This document shows, in pieces, positions 40,804 through 49,818 of a stretch of DNA of 50,222 nt. The stretch is from Methyloversatilis sp. Lineage in GTDB: Bacteria > Pseudomonadota > Gammaproteobacteria > Burkholderiales > Rhodocyclaceae. How positions within the stretch are numbered: position 1 is the first letter of the stretch; every line of letters starts with the position of its first letter. Location of the stretch: assembly GCA_016791045.1 (NCBI GenBank), contig JAEUNO010000040.1:1-50222 (forward strand), given 5' to 3'. The notes under the pieces are model-generated. The model searched no databases. It saw nothing but the letters and a program-made list of their open reading frames with translations, and was not told the origin of the DNA. The position numbers and the translations under genes are program-made.

Positions 40804-42261
40804 ATGAACACTTTCGAATCTGTGGCTTTGCCCGACCGTCTGCGCGGGCTGGCCGTGCAACTGGAACGCGGGCTGGTCGAGCGCCGTGTGGTCGTTCGCC
40901 GCTGCCTGCTGACCGCGCTGGCGGGCGAGCACACATTGCTGATCGGTCCGCCCGGCACGGCCAAGAGTGAACTGGCGCGACGGCTGCGTGCGGCGTTTCG
41001 CGATGCACGCTATTTCGAACGCCTGCTGACCCGCTTCACCGTGCCGGAAGAACTGTTCGGCCCGCTGTCGATCCGCGCGCTGGAACAGGATCGCTACGAG
41101 CGGCACACCGCCGGCTTCCTGCCCGATGCGTCGATCGCCTTCATCGACGAGGTGTTCAAGGCGAACAGCGCCATCCTGAATGCCTTGCTGACGCTGCTCA
41201 ACGAACGCGAATTCGACAACGGCGGCGGCCGCCAGCGCTGCCCGCTGGTCAGCGTCATCGGCGCGACCAACGACGTGCCGGAAGACGAGGTGGGCGAGGC
41301 CTTTTTCGACCGCTTCCTGACCCGCCTGCCGGTCGTGCCGGTCAGTACCGAGGGCTTCGCCGCGCTGCTCGACACCGGTTGCACCGATGCGTGGTCGCTG
41401 GCGGATGACGCGCTGGCGCTGGCCGACGCAGACCTTGCCGCGCTGGCGGACGCGGCGCGCCAGGTGGCGTTGCCGACCGGCGTCGTGGCGGTGCTGTCTG
41501 CGCTGCGCACGCATCTGGCGGCGGACGGCGGCTACGTGTCGGACCGGCGCTGGGTGAAGACGCTGTGGTTGCTTCGTGTGGCCGCTGCAAGTGAAGGCCG
41601 CAGCGCGCTGCGCGTGTGGGACCTGCTGCTGCTGCCTGCCTGCGTCGCCCCGGACGCGACGCGCCAGGGTGCCGTCGCCGACTGGCTGACCCACCACCTC
41701 GGCGTGCGCGAGGCCTATGCACCGGCTCGCCTCACGCGCGTCGTGCAGGCGTTCGAGGCGCAACTGGAAGCCGAACGCAAAGCCAACGATCTCGACTACG
41801 ACGATGCTGGCCGGCTGCGCTTTTCGGCGTCGGACCTGTCGGCCGGCTCGGGCACCGAGCTGGCCATCGAGCTCGCGGAGCAGATCGGCGACGCCAAGGG
41901 GGGCGCCGGCGCGCTGCGCATGAGTTACAGCCGGCAACGCCGCTACGGACCGGCCCACATCGGTGCGCGTACAGCGCAGATCGATGACCTGCTCGCGCGC
42001 ATCACCGGCTATCGGACAGAGCTGGAGGCCGAACGTGCCAGCCTGGCGGACTGCCGGCGTACCACGCTGTGGCTGGACGACGCGGAACTGGCACAGGTCG
42101 AGCGCCATCTCGCAGCGACCGCGTCCGCGCTCGCCGATCTCGTCGCCTGCGCCCGCGATGCGCGGCGCGGCTTCGAGAATCTGCCGCGCCTGCCGGCTGA
42201 GGCCGCGATGGCTGCCGGCGACGCGGTACCTGAGCCGGTGCTGCACGAGCCGCTGACATGA
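40804..42261 (+). CDS. ravA: MoxR-family AAA+ ATPase, RavA-type
   Basis: The 485-residue AAA+ ATPase has Walker A GPPGTAKS (48-55), a RFTVPEELFGPLSI segment, Walker B IAFIDEVFKANSAILNALLT, sensor 1 VSVIGATNDVP and an arginine-finger region AFFDRFLTRLPV. The C-terminal part resembles the LARA-containing arm of RavA. RavA with ViaA modulates respiratory complexes (Nuo, fumarate reductase) in E. coli. The ATG at 40804 was chosen over an upstream TTG. It overlaps the next VWA gene by ATGA, the diagnostic RavA-ViaA pairing. Confidence 0.88.
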   Translation: MNTFESVALPDRLRGLAVQLERGLVERRVVVRRCLLTALAGEHTLLIGPPGTAKSELARRLRAAFRDARYFERLLTRFTVPEELFGPLSIRALEQDRYERHTAGFLPDASIAFIDEVFKANSAILNALLTLLNEREFDNGGGRQRCPLVSVIGATNDVPEDEVGEAFFDRFLTRLPVVPVSTEGFAALLDTGCTDAWSLADDALALADADLAALADAARQVALPTGVVAVLSALRTHLAADGGYVSDRRWVKTLWLLRVAAASEGRSALRVWDLLLLPACVAPDATRQGAVADWLTHHLGVREAYAPARLTRVVQAFEAQLEAERKANDLDYDDAGRLRFSASDLSAGSGTELAIELAEQIGDAKGGAGALRMSYSRQRRYGPAHIGARTAQIDDLLARITGYRTELEAERASLADCRRTTLWLDDAELAQVERHLAATASALADLVACARDARRGFENLPRLPAEAAMAAGDAVPEPVLHEPLT

Positions 42262-43874
42262 ATGAACAGCCATGGCGCCTGTTCGCAGCGCGCGAGGCGC
42301 GTCTGGCTGCGCTCGACGCGCTGCCGCGCACGCTGTGGCTGTCAGGCCTGACGCATGCGCAGGGCACGCTCGAGCCGCGACTGGCCGCGCTGGTCGCGCT
42401 GCGCGACGCACTGTTCGACGGCCGTGTGCCGCCGGCCGATGCCTGGGGCTGGCCGTCACCCGACATCGTCGCCGCACTGTGCGACACGTTCTGCACGCTG
42501 GAACTTGCGGCGTACTGCAGCGCGCGCCGGGAGCTGACCGACACCGTCGTGCTGAGCCTGCTGTTCCATCTCGATTTCATCGACGACTATCGCGACCGCG
42601 GCGCCACGGCGGCGCGCGCCATCCGCATGGCCGTCGAGGCTTTCGAATCCGACTGGCAGGACCGGCGCGGTCAGATGGACGAACTGATCGACGTCTTCGG
42701 CAAGTTGCCGGACGATGGCAAGAACGCGCGCTGGGACCTGATTCCCGGTCTGCTGCGCAGCGAGGGCTGGCGCGAGGTGGTGCGCATCCGCCGCCTGCTG
42801 GAACGGCTGCCTGAACTGGCGCGCTGCATCCGCCGGCTCGGTCGGGCCCGTCCGGCGGACGAGACCGACGCCGCGCAGCGTGACCCGGTGACGGTGCTCG
42901 AGGACGCCGTCGCACGTCGCACCGAATCACGCAGCGTGCGGGTGCCCGACATGCCGGGCGAAACACGCGGCATTCATCGCGCCGATCGCATCGCCCGCAT
43001 GCTGCCGGCCGAAGCCGTGCTGCTCGGTCACCCGGTGCTGCGCCTCGTGTGGCACGCGCGTCGCGCCGAGCGCACGCTGCTCTGTTACGAAGACGACGAC
43101 CGGCTGCACGAGGTGCGCCCGCTCGATGCGCCGGCACTGCAGCCGCGCCCTGACCTGCAATCCGATCGCCGGCTGGAAATGGGCCCGCTGCTGGTGTGCG
43201 TCGATACATCCGGTTCGATGCAGGGCGGCGCCGGTCAGGTTGCCAAGGCGGTGGTGCTCGAAGCCGTGCGTACCGCGCATGATCAGGATCGCGCCTGCCA
43301 CGTGTTCGCCTTCGGCGGTCCGGACGAGGTGGTGGAACTGGACGTCGCCGTCGATGCTTCGGGCATCGAGCGGCTGATCCGGTTTCTCGGACAGGGCTTT
43401 CGCGGTGGCACGGATATCTGCGGGCCGCTCGAGCGCGCGATCGCCCGGCTGGAACAGCAGACCTGGCAGCGCGCCGACCTGCTGATCGCGTCCGACGGCG
43501 AGTTCGGCGCCACGCCCGAACTGGTCGCCCGGCTCGATGCAATGAAGGCGGCGCTCGGCCTGCGCGCGCAGGGCGTGCTGATCGGCGACCGCGAAACCAT
43601 CGGCTTTCTCGAAGTGGCCGACGACATCCATCCGGTGCGCGATTGGCGCCGCTACGGCGACGATGCCCACGCCCACGCCCACGGCAGCGGCGACTCGCCG
43701 CTGCACACCCACCGCCTCACCGCACTGTATTTTCCGGGCGCCTTGCGCACGCCGGAAAACCGTGACGCCACGGTCAGCGGCGAAGCGGCGTCGGCTGCGG
43801 TGCGCGCCGGACTGCGCCGCGATCAGGTGCAGCCCGGCTCCTTCCTGAAACCCGACCCGGCCGACACACCATGA
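42258..43874 (+). CDS. viaA: VWA-domain protein, ViaA-type partner of RavA
   Basis: The 538-residue protein has a helical N-terminal region (1-300) and a C-terminal von Willebrand A domain with the MIDAS motif Asp316-Thr-Ser-Gly-Ser (DTSGSM), the second metal-site Thr in FRGGTDICGPLE and LLIASDGEFG. A histidine-rich segment (DDAHAHAHGSGDSPLHTHR) near residues 472-490 may bind metal. ViaA stimulates RavA ATPase. It overlaps ravA and the following DUF364 gene by ATGA at both ends, so the three are tightly coupled. Confidence 0.87.
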   Translation: MNEQPWRLFAAREARLAALDALPRTLWLSGLTHAQGTLEPRLAALVALRDALFDGRVPPADAWGWPSPDIVAALCDTFCTLELAAYCSARRELTDTVVLSLLFHLDFIDDYRDRGATAARAIRMAVEAFESDWQDRRGQMDELIDVFGKLPDDGKNARWDLIPGLLRSEGWREVVRIRRLLERLPELARCIRRLGRARPADETDAAQRDPVTVLEDAVARRTESRSVRVPDMPGETRGIHRADRIARMLPAEAVLLGHPVLRLVWHARRAERTLLCYEDDDRLHEVRPLDAPALQPRPDLQSDRRLEMGPLLVCVDTSGSMQGGAGQVAKAVVLEAVRTAHDQDRACHVFAFGGPDEVVELDVAVDASGIERLIRFLGQGFRGGTDICGPLERAIARLEQQTWQRADLLIASDGEFGATPELVARLDAMKAALGLRAQGVLIGDRETIGFLEVADDIHPVRDWRRYGDDAHAHAHGSGDSPLHTHRLTALYFPGALRTPENRDATVSGEAASAAVRAGLRRDQVQPGSFLKPDPADTP

Positions 43875-44746
43875 GCTTCGCCACCGACTACCTCGCACAG
43901 ATCGAAACCATCGCCGCACGCATGCGACTGCCGCGCGTGCGCGCGCTGCACCTGCCGCCGGCGCGTCCCGAGGAACCGTGCCGCGATGGCGCAAGCGGTC
44001 ATGCCCGCGGCGAATTCTGTGCGCTCGAACTGGACGACGGCAGCATCGGCCTGTCGTATGTACTGCTGGACGACACGCTGGAACGCCTGCGCAACGGCCC
44101 CGGCCTGGCCGATCTGCAGGGCGCCGACGCGCTCGAACTCGCCCGCCGCTATGTGAGCGGGCAGGGCGTTGACCGCACGCTGGGCTTCGTCTGCGCCAAT
44201 GCCATCACGCGCTGCCTGTACGACCGCGCCGGCTTCCGGCCGGATGGCAGCGCGGATTCCATCGGGCAGATGGACCCGCGAGCGGGCGAAGCCATCGGCA
44301 TGATCGGCCTGTTCGGCCCGCTGGTGGAACGCATCGTCGCCGCCGGCGCCCGGCTCACCGTGATCGAGCTGGACGAGAGCGCCGTCGGCGAGCGTGAAGG
44401 CTGGCGCGTCACCACCGACGCCACAGCGCTGGAATCCTGCGGCAAGGTGCTGTCCACCAGCACGCTGCTGCTCAACGACACGCTGGACCGCATGCTCGCC
44501 CACTGCCGCGCCGCCCGCTGGTTCGCCATGGTCGGCCCCAGCGCCGGCTGCCTGCCCGACGCCCTGTTCGTGCGCGGCGTGACCCTGCTCGGCGGCAGCT
44601 GGGTCGAGGATAGTGCGGCCTTCATCGAAGGGCTCACATCGGGTGACAAGGACAACCGGAAGGGGCGCAAGTCGACCCGCAAGTTCGCACTCACGGCGGA
44701 GGGATATCCCGGCTTCGATACGCTGCTCGACCGCGCAGCCGGCTGA
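43871..44746 (+). CDS. DUF364 family protein (putative metal-chelation domain)
   Basis: The 291-residue protein has DUF364-like features: CANAITRCLYDRAG near residue 115, GMIGLFGPLVERIVAAGARL then TVIELDE, ALESCGKVLSTSTLLLNDTL and FAMVGPSAGCLPDALFVRGV. The domain is described as possibly heavy-metal binding; experimental roles are scarce. Its ATG lies inside the viaA stop region (four-base overlap), making it a translationally coupled third member of the RavA-ViaA set. Function is unknown. Confidence 0.8.
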   Translation: MSFATDYLAQIETIAARMRLPRVRALHLPPARPEEPCRDGASGHARGEFCALELDDGSIGLSYVLLDDTLERLRNGPGLADLQGADALELARRYVSGQGVDRTLGFVCANAITRCLYDRAGFRPDGSADSIGQMDPRAGEAIGMIGLFGPLVERIVAAGARLTVIELDESAVGEREGWRVTTDATALESCGKVLSTSTLLLNDTLDRMLAHCRAARWFAMVGPSAGCLPDALFVRGVTLLGGSWVEDSAAFIEGLTSGDKDNRKGRKSTRKFALTAEGYPGFDTLLDRAAG

Positions 44747-44763
44747 ATGATCAGCCGTCGGTT

Positions 44764-45309
44764 TCAGCGTGTGCTGCCAGCACCCTGCGACAGGCCCGGC
44801 AGACTGAGCCGGCCTTCCTCGCTGAAACGCACGGTGCCGAACGCGCCGCCGGCGAGTTTGCCGCGCAGCGCGAAGGGCAGGTTTTCCAGCGTGCTGCCTT
44901 CGGTCATGCCGAGTGCCTGGCGCAGGGCCGACAGGGCCGATACGGTGACCGGCACGCTGATGACCGTTTCGCCGAAACGCGGCACGCTGCCTTTGGCGTC
45001 ACTGACGCCGGTTGCGAATGCGCGGTTGTTCACATCGAGTTCGAGTGCGAGGCCGTCGTAGTCGATCACGCTGTCGTTCGGGTTCTGCACCCGCAGTTTG
45101 ACGGCAAAGCGCAATTCGAACCCTTCGCCCTGCAGCGGCTCGACGCCGACCAGATTTACGCGGACCGGATCGCGTGCGGCCAGGCCGGCGCAGCCGGTCA
45201 GCCCGCACAGCAGCGCGACGCCGAACGTGACGACGAACAGGCGCAGCGCGGGGCCGGGAGCAAGGCGGGGCAACGTGAATGGGGAAAGGAAGGCGGGCAC
45301 GCGGGTCAC
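44764..45309 (-). CDS. LEA type 2/WHy-domain lipoprotein
   Basis: The 181-residue protein has a long N-terminal signal with lipobox LTGC near residue 40 and a WHy/LEA14-type domain: VRVNLVGVEPLQGEGFELRF, AVKLRVQNPNDSVIDYDGLA and LELDVNNRAFATGVSD. Such proteins are thought to protect against desiccation or stress. It is convergent with the DUF364 gene (17-base gap). An internal start would shorten the N-terminus, since the first 20 residues precede the hydrophobic core. Confidence 0.8.
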   Translation of the reverse strand: MTRVPAFLSPFTLPRLAPGPALRLFVVTFGVALLCGLTGCAGLAARDPVRVNLVGVEPLQGEGFELRFAVKLRVQNPNDSVIDYDGLALELDVNNRAFATGVSDAKGSVPRFGETVISVPVTVSALSALRQALGMTEGSTLENLPFALRGKLAGGAFGTVRFSEEGRLSLPGLSQGAGSTR

Positions 45310-45430
45310 CTCTGCGTTGATCGATGGGCGTGGGGCGTGAACGGATCAGGGCCTGTCGACATTCAATCACGGTCCGCACGATCGAGCATCAACAGGCCCT
45401 GGGCGACCATGTGGTCGCTCCGTTCAAGCC

Positions 45431-45467
45431 AACGTTGCAGGCGGGCCGGCAACCCGCCTGCAACGTT
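45431..45467 (-). terminator. Long hairpin at the end of the OmpA-type gene
   Basis: AACGTTGCAGGCGGG (45431-45445) pairs perfectly over 15 bases with CCCGCCTGCAACGTT (45453-45467), loop CCGGCAA. It touches the stop codon of the OmpA-type gene (minus strand). The sequence beyond on that strand is not T-rich, so it may stabilise the mRNA as well as terminate. Confidence 0.65.
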
Positions 45468-46117
45468 CAGGTGCGCGGTTCGGCGACGAAGATTTCGACC
45501 CGGCGGTTCTGCGCGCGGCCCTGTTCGCTGCCGTTGTCGGCCACCGGTTCGCGCGCACCGCGACCATCGATGATGATGCGGTTCGGCGCGACGCCGCGGT
45601 CGGTCAGGTACTGGCGGGTACTGGCGGCGCGGTTCACCGACAGCGGATTGTTCACCGCGTCGCTGCCGGTGCTGTCAGTGTGGCCGATGATGCGGATTTC
45701 GGTATTCGGATTGGCGTTCAGCGTCTGTGCAAAGCGCTCGAGCACCGGGCGGAAGTTCGATTTGATGTCGGCACGACCGACGTCGAATGAAATATCGCTC
45801 GGGATTTCGAGCTTGAGCTGGTTGTCGGCGGTCTGCACGACGCCGACGCCGGTGCCGGCCGTGGCCTGTTCCATCGTCCGCTTCTGTTCTTCCATCCGGT
45901 TCGACCAGATGTAGGTGCCGATGCCGCCGACCGCTGCGCCGAGCAATGCGCCCGTGCGGGTCGCGCCGCCGCTTCCGCCGAGTGAGCTGCCCAGTGCTGC
46001 GCCGGCGGCTGCGCCGACACCGGTGCCGATGGCGGTGCGTTGCTGCGTTTCCGACAGGTTGGCGCAACCGGTGGCCACAAGGGCACCGATCGAAATGAGT
46101 GCGAGGGTTTTCTTCAT
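45467..46117 (-). CDS. OmpA-family lipoprotein with glycine-zipper segment
   Basis: The 216-residue protein has a lipobox VATGC (Cys18), then glycine-rich helices (GTGVGAAAGAALGSSLGGSG and GALLGAAVGGIGTYIW) like a glycine zipper. A C-terminal OmpA domain follows with peptidoglycan-binding NTEIRIIGHTDSTGSDAVNN, LSVNRAASTRQYLTDRGV and GSEQGRAQNRRVEIFV. It resembles E. coli YiaD and probably links the outer membrane to the cell wall. The start at 46117 begins a typical lipoprotein signal. Confidence 0.9.
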   Translation of the reverse strand: MKKTLALISIGALVATGCANLSETQQRTAIGTGVGAAAGAALGSSLGGSGGATRTGALLGAAVGGIGTYIWSNRMEEQKRTMEQATAGTGVGVVQTADNQLKLEIPSDISFDVGRADIKSNFRPVLERFAQTLNANPNTEIRIIGHTDSTGSDAVNNPLSVNRAASTRQYLTDRGVAPNRIIIDGRGAREPVADNGSEQGRAQNRRVEIFVAEPRT

Positions 46118-46547
46118 GATGTTGTTTCCGGGTGAACCGCCGTGTTCTCAAGGTCGTCGGGGTGACAACCATTCAGACACTTGCCTGATGCGTTCAGGAT
46201 CGACCTCGGCTGCATGTCTCCAGCCGCGTGCGACAAGTCAGTGTGGCAGACGCGCCGCGCCGCGACGGTGCGCCAGCACACGCAGTAACAAATGAGGCAC
46301 CGTGCGTTCTCGTGGATGAAGGGCTCACCCGCACGGCAGATGCCGCACCGCGGGCCAGCGTCGTGACCGGGACTCGGTGCGCTGCTGGCCGCGAGTGTGC
46401 CGGCCGTCCGCCTGACCTTCGTCTGCTGCCGGCTGGCTTGGCGACTGTCGGGCAGCACGCGGCTTCATTGATCCGTGTCATGTATCCGGATGCGTCGATG
46501 CATCAACATGAGACGGAGCATCGTGCGGCGGGCACCGGCGGGCGTAC
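46118..46547. other. Intergenic region between OmpA-type gene and arsA
   Basis: No recognisable gene. Several open frames on both strands give basic, low-complexity translations without motifs. I looked for arsR, arsD or a GATC/ANB-like remnant linked to arsA and found none. The promoter of the OmpA-type gene should lie close to 46120-46200. Confidence 0.4.
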
Positions 46548-46742
46548 ATGGACTTCAGGCACTACGACCGGACACCGGGCTGGACATCCGCTTCGGGTCA
46601 GACGCCCGCTGGCGCGTTGAACGCCAGGGCGCATCGGGAGCGTGCGCTGCAGTTGCACACGATGGACGGCGACGTCGATGCCGATCCGGAACGGACCGCC
46701 CGGGTGGTGGGCCGTATCGAAGCGGTGAAGGTGATGCAATGA
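46548..46742 (+). CDS. Possible 64-residue protein upstream of arsA
   Basis: This frame begins MDFRHYDRTPGWTSASG and ends RVVGRIEAVKVMQ. It is hydrophilic, has no cysteine and is not ArsD-like. Its stop overlaps the arsA ATG in an ATGA arrangement, which suggests coupling. No ribosome site is seen before its ATG, and the protein resembles nothing I recognise. It may be a chance frame. Confidence 0.35.
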   Translation: MDFRHYDRTPGWTSASGQTPAGALNARAHRERALQLHTMDGDVDADPERTARVVGRIEAVKVMQ

Positions 46743-48532
46743 CGATGACACTGCTGTCCGGCGCGACGCGCTACCTGTTCTTCACCGGCAAGGGCGGCGT
46801 GGGGAAGACCTCGCTGTCTACCGCGACCGCGATCGCACTGGCCGACGCCGGCCGGCGCGTGCTGCTGGTCAGCACCGACGCGGCGTCCAATCTCGATGAA
46901 ATGCTCGGCGTGCCGCTGAGCAACCAGGCCACGCCGGTGCCCGGCGTACCCGGACTGTCGGTGCTCAACATCGATCCGGACGCTGCGGCCGAGTCGTATC
47001 GGCAGCGGGTGCACGCGCGGATGGCGCCCGACACGACCGATGCCGAACGCGCCACCGTGCGCGAACAGTTGTCCGGTGCATGCACGACGGAAATCGCCGC
47101 ATTCGACGAGTTCTCCGGCCTGCTCGCCGGTGCCGCCGACGGCTTCGATCATGTGGTGTTCGATACCGCGCCCACCGGCCACACCTTGCGCCTGCTGAGC
47201 CTGCCGAAGGCGTGGAGCGGTTTCCTGCGCGGCAACGACCGGGGGGCATCGTGCCTCGGTCCGCATTCCGGACTGAAGATGCAGGAAGCGCGCTTCAACA
47301 CCGCCCTGAGCACGCTGGGCGATCCCGGACAGACCACGGTGGTACTGGTGACGCGGCCCGACCACGGCGCCATCGGCGAGGCGGCGCGCACGTCGGACGA
47401 ATTGCGCACGCTCGGCCTGGGCAACCAGCGACTGGTGATCAACGGCCTGTTCCGGGCGACCGATCCGGGTGACAAGGTGGCGGCCGCCATCGAAGCGCTG
47501 GGGCGGCAGGCGCTGCGCGACATGCCGGACAGCCTGCGCGCGCTGGCGCAAGACATCGTGCCCCTGCGGGCATTCGACACCGTCGGCCTGCCGGCACTGC
47601 GCGCACTGATGTCCGCCGCGCCGGCACTTCCGGTGCAGCCGCCGCGGTCGGGGGCCGATTCGGTGGCCGAGCGGGCGCCGCCCGCCGACTGCCTGGCAAG
47701 GTTGGTCGACGAGCTGGCCGCCGGCGATCGCGGACTGATCATGGTGATGGGCAAGGGCGGCGTCGGCAAGACCACGATTGCCGCGGCGCTGGCGCTGGGT
47801 CTGGTGCAGCGCGGCAAGTCGGTGCATCTGAGCACGACCGATCCGGCCGCCCATCTCACCGCAACGCTGGGCACCGAAGTGCCGGGGCTGAAGGTGGATC
47901 GCATCGACCCCGCGGCGGAGACGCGGCGCTATGTCGACAAGATCATGGCGGCGCGCTCACCCGGACTGGATGAACAGGAACGCGCGCTGCTGCTTGAAGA
48001 CCTGCGTTCCCCATGCACCGAGGAAGTGGCCGTGTTTCATGCGTTTTCGCGCATCGTCGGCGAGGCGCGCAGCGCCTTCGTGGTACTGGACACCGCGCCG
48101 ACCGGGCACTCGCTGCTGCTGATGGATGCCACCGGTGCCTACCATCGGCAGACCCTGCGTGAATACGAAGGCCGCTCCGGCATGCACTTCGTGACGCCAC
48201 TGATGCGCCTGCAGGACGCGGCCTACACCCGCATCATCCTGGTCACGCTGCCCGAGGTGACGCCGGTATCGCAGGCCGCCGCGCTGCAGGACGACCTGCG
48301 CCGCGCGCAGATCGAACCGCATGCGTGGGTGGTCAACAAGTCGATTGTCGCCGCGGGCACCCGTGACCCGCTGCTGTCCGCCCGTCTGGACGGAGAACGC
48401 GCGCAGATGGCGCGCATCGCCGCCGGTCTGGCACGGCGCACATATGTCGTGCCATGGGTGACCGAAGCGCCGGTCGGGGTGGCCGCACTGTCCGCGCTGC
48501 TCGGCGCACCGACCCGGCCTACTGCGGCGTGA
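46739..48532 (+). CDS. arsA: Two-domain arsenite-transporting ATPase ArsA
   Basis: ArsA powers ArsB arsenite efflux. The 597-residue protein has two ATPase halves, each with a deviant Walker A: GKGGVGKT at 17-24 and 338-345. The three metalloid cysteines of E. coli ArsA are all present: Cys115 (LSGACTTEIAAFDEF), Cys172 (ASCLGP) and Cys426 (RSPCTEEVAVF). DTAPTGH signature sequences occur in both halves. It is therefore a full ArsA and not a Get3 homologue. However, no arsB, arsC, arsD or arsR is present in the window, which is odd. The ATG at 46739 lies in an ATGA overlap with a small frame. It overlaps the convergent lipocalin gene by 14 bases. Confidence 0.93.
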   Translation: MTMTLLSGATRYLFFTGKGGVGKTSLSTATAIALADAGRRVLLVSTDAASNLDEMLGVPLSNQATPVPGVPGLSVLNIDPDAAAESYRQRVHARMAPDTTDAERATVREQLSGACTTEIAAFDEFSGLLAGAADGFDHVVFDTAPTGHTLRLLSLPKAWSGFLRGNDRGASCLGPHSGLKMQEARFNTALSTLGDPGQTTVVLVTRPDHGAIGEAARTSDELRTLGLGNQRLVINGLFRATDPGDKVAAAIEALGRQALRDMPDSLRALAQDIVPLRAFDTVGLPALRALMSAAPALPVQPPRSGADSVAERAPPADCLARLVDELAAGDRGLIMVMGKGGVGKTTIAAALALGLVQRGKSVHLSTTDPAAHLTATLGTEVPGLKVDRIDPAAETRRYVDKIMAARSPGLDEQERALLLEDLRSPCTEEVAVFHAFSRIVGEARSAFVVLDTAPTGHSLLLMDATGAYHRQTLREYEGRSGMHFVTPLMRLQDAAYTRIILVTLPEVTPVSQAAALQDDLRRAQIEPHAWVVNKSIVAAGTRDPLLSARLDGERAQMARIAAGLARRTYVVPWVTEAPVGVAALSALLGAPTRPTAA

Positions 48533-49106
48533 GTTCGATCTTCGGAATATCGAAGCCCTTTGCAGCCAGCCGCTCGAGCAGCGCCTGATAGCGTGCCGGA
48601 TCGACGCGCGGCGTTTTCGACAGCACCCACAGGTAGTCGCGGCCGGGTTCGCTGACCGCGGCGAGCTGATAGTCAGCGTCGATGTCGATGACCCAGTAGT
48701 CGCCCCACAGGAAGGGAATGAAGGAGAGCCAGGCCGGCGCGAAGCTCACCTTGAGCCGGGCCGAGGTGGTACCGCCCTGTTGCAGCGCGGTGCCCTTCGC
48801 TTCGTCGAAGTCGTCGTTGGCCAGTCGGCAGCGGTTCAGTACCTTCAGACTGCCGTCGCTGTCGAGCGCATAGTCGGCCGTCACCTGGCCGACGCACTTG
48901 CGCTGGAACCAGTTGGGATAACGCGCGATTTCGTGCCAGGTGCCGAGGTAACGCTGTACGTCCAGCGCGTCGACGGCGGTCAGCGGGGCGGTGGGTGCTG
49001 CGCGGTTCTGTGACTCCGGACCGGCGGACGGGCGATCCTGCGCGCCGGCCCCGCCGCATGCGAGACAGGCGGACACGGCGAGCGCGGACAGCAGGCGCGC
49101 ATGCAT
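48519..49106 (-). CDS. Bacterial lipocalin (Blc-type), probable lipoprotein
   Basis: The 195-residue protein has a signal peptide with possible lipobox VSAC near residue 14 and the lipocalin fold: LDVQRYLGTWHEIARYPNWF (GxW motif), QVTADYALDSDGSLKVLNRC, DYWVIDIDADYQLAAVSEPG and RDYLWVLSKTPRVDPARYQA. Outer-membrane Blc proteins bind fatty acids or lysophospholipids. I chose the ATG at 49106, which starts directly at the signal peptide and has GGAAG about nine bases upstream. Its end overlaps arsA by 14 bases on the opposite strand. Confidence 0.88.
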   Translation of the reverse strand: MHARLLSALAVSACLACGGAGAQDRPSAGPESQNRAAPTAPLTAVDALDVQRYLGTWHEIARYPNWFQRKCVGQVTADYALDSDGSLKVLNRCRLANDDFDEAKGTALQQGGTTSARLKVSFAPAWLSFIPFLWGDYWVIDIDADYQLAAVSEPGRDYLWVLSKTPRVDPARYQALLERLAAKGFDIPKIELTPQ

Positions 49107-49171
49107 GAGGCGGCTTCCGGCTGTCCGCACGGCGACCGCCATCGTCCTGCGAGGCGGCCGCGTCGGCTGCA

Positions 49172-49534
49172 TCAGCGGCGGATGCCGCCTTCTTCCAGCA
49201 CGAAGTACTGCGGCTTCATGGCCGTCAGCGGATCGCGCAGCTTCGCGATTTCCGCTGCCGGTGCATGGACTTCGAGCTTGATCAGGTAGGCGATCGCGAG
49301 CGCTTCCTGCAGCAGCGCGCCGACGTTGTCGAGGTGATGCAGGATGGCCTCTGCATTGTCGTAGCCTTCGCGGCAATGCGCCGTGCAGCCGCTGAACGAA
49401 AAGGCGTAATGCACGCAACCCGGTTCGCTGCGCGTGCGCTCGACGAAGCGTTTGCCGAGGGCCTTGAATTCATCGACCTTGTCGGCCGGCACGTCGAAAT
49501 ACGGAACGAGGGTGCATACGGTGTCTTGATTCAT
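49172..49534 (-). CDS. Antibiotic biosynthesis monooxygenase (ABM)-domain protein
   Basis: The 120-residue protein has the dimeric ferredoxin-like ABM pattern: VCTLVPYFDVPADKVDEFKA, ERTRSEPGCVHYAFSFSG, REGYDNAEAILHHLDNVGAL and KPQYFVLEEG. Members include small monooxygenases and quinol-modifying enzymes; substrate unknown. AGGAGG lies eight bases before the ATG at 49534, firmly fixing the start. It is upstream of the lipocalin gene (65-base gap), which may be co-transcribed. Confidence 0.85.
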   Translation of the reverse strand: MNQDTVCTLVPYFDVPADKVDEFKALGKRFVERTRSEPGCVHYAFSFSGCTAHCREGYDNAEAILHHLDNVGALLQEALAIAYLIKLEVHAPAAEIAKLRDPLTAMKPQYFVLEEGGIRR

Positions 49535-49818
49535 GTCTGTTGCCTCCTTGGGTTCGAAATCTGCACGATATGGCTCATGCTCGCTGCCGCAATCCGGCTG
49601 CCGGGATGCGGAGTGGCCGGAGTATGCCTCAGCCGGACGGTCGCGGCATTCAGCCGCGCTTGCGCGACGACCGCTGAGGCCGGTAAAGCCTGTCGGGATT
49701 TTTGACACCGCCGCTGCGCCTGCGTGTCATTTCCAAGGAAAAACAAGGATATGTTCGGATGGTCCCGATTTTGCTGCCAGTCACTCACCGAGTGACCGAT
49801 CTCCGAAAGGCTGATGCA

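Noticed and set aside
46118-46547. Possible remnants of arsR/arsD or a gene on either strand upstream of arsA
   Set aside because: Translations are basic and low in complexity, no Cys motifs or helix-turn-helix of ars regulators are seen.
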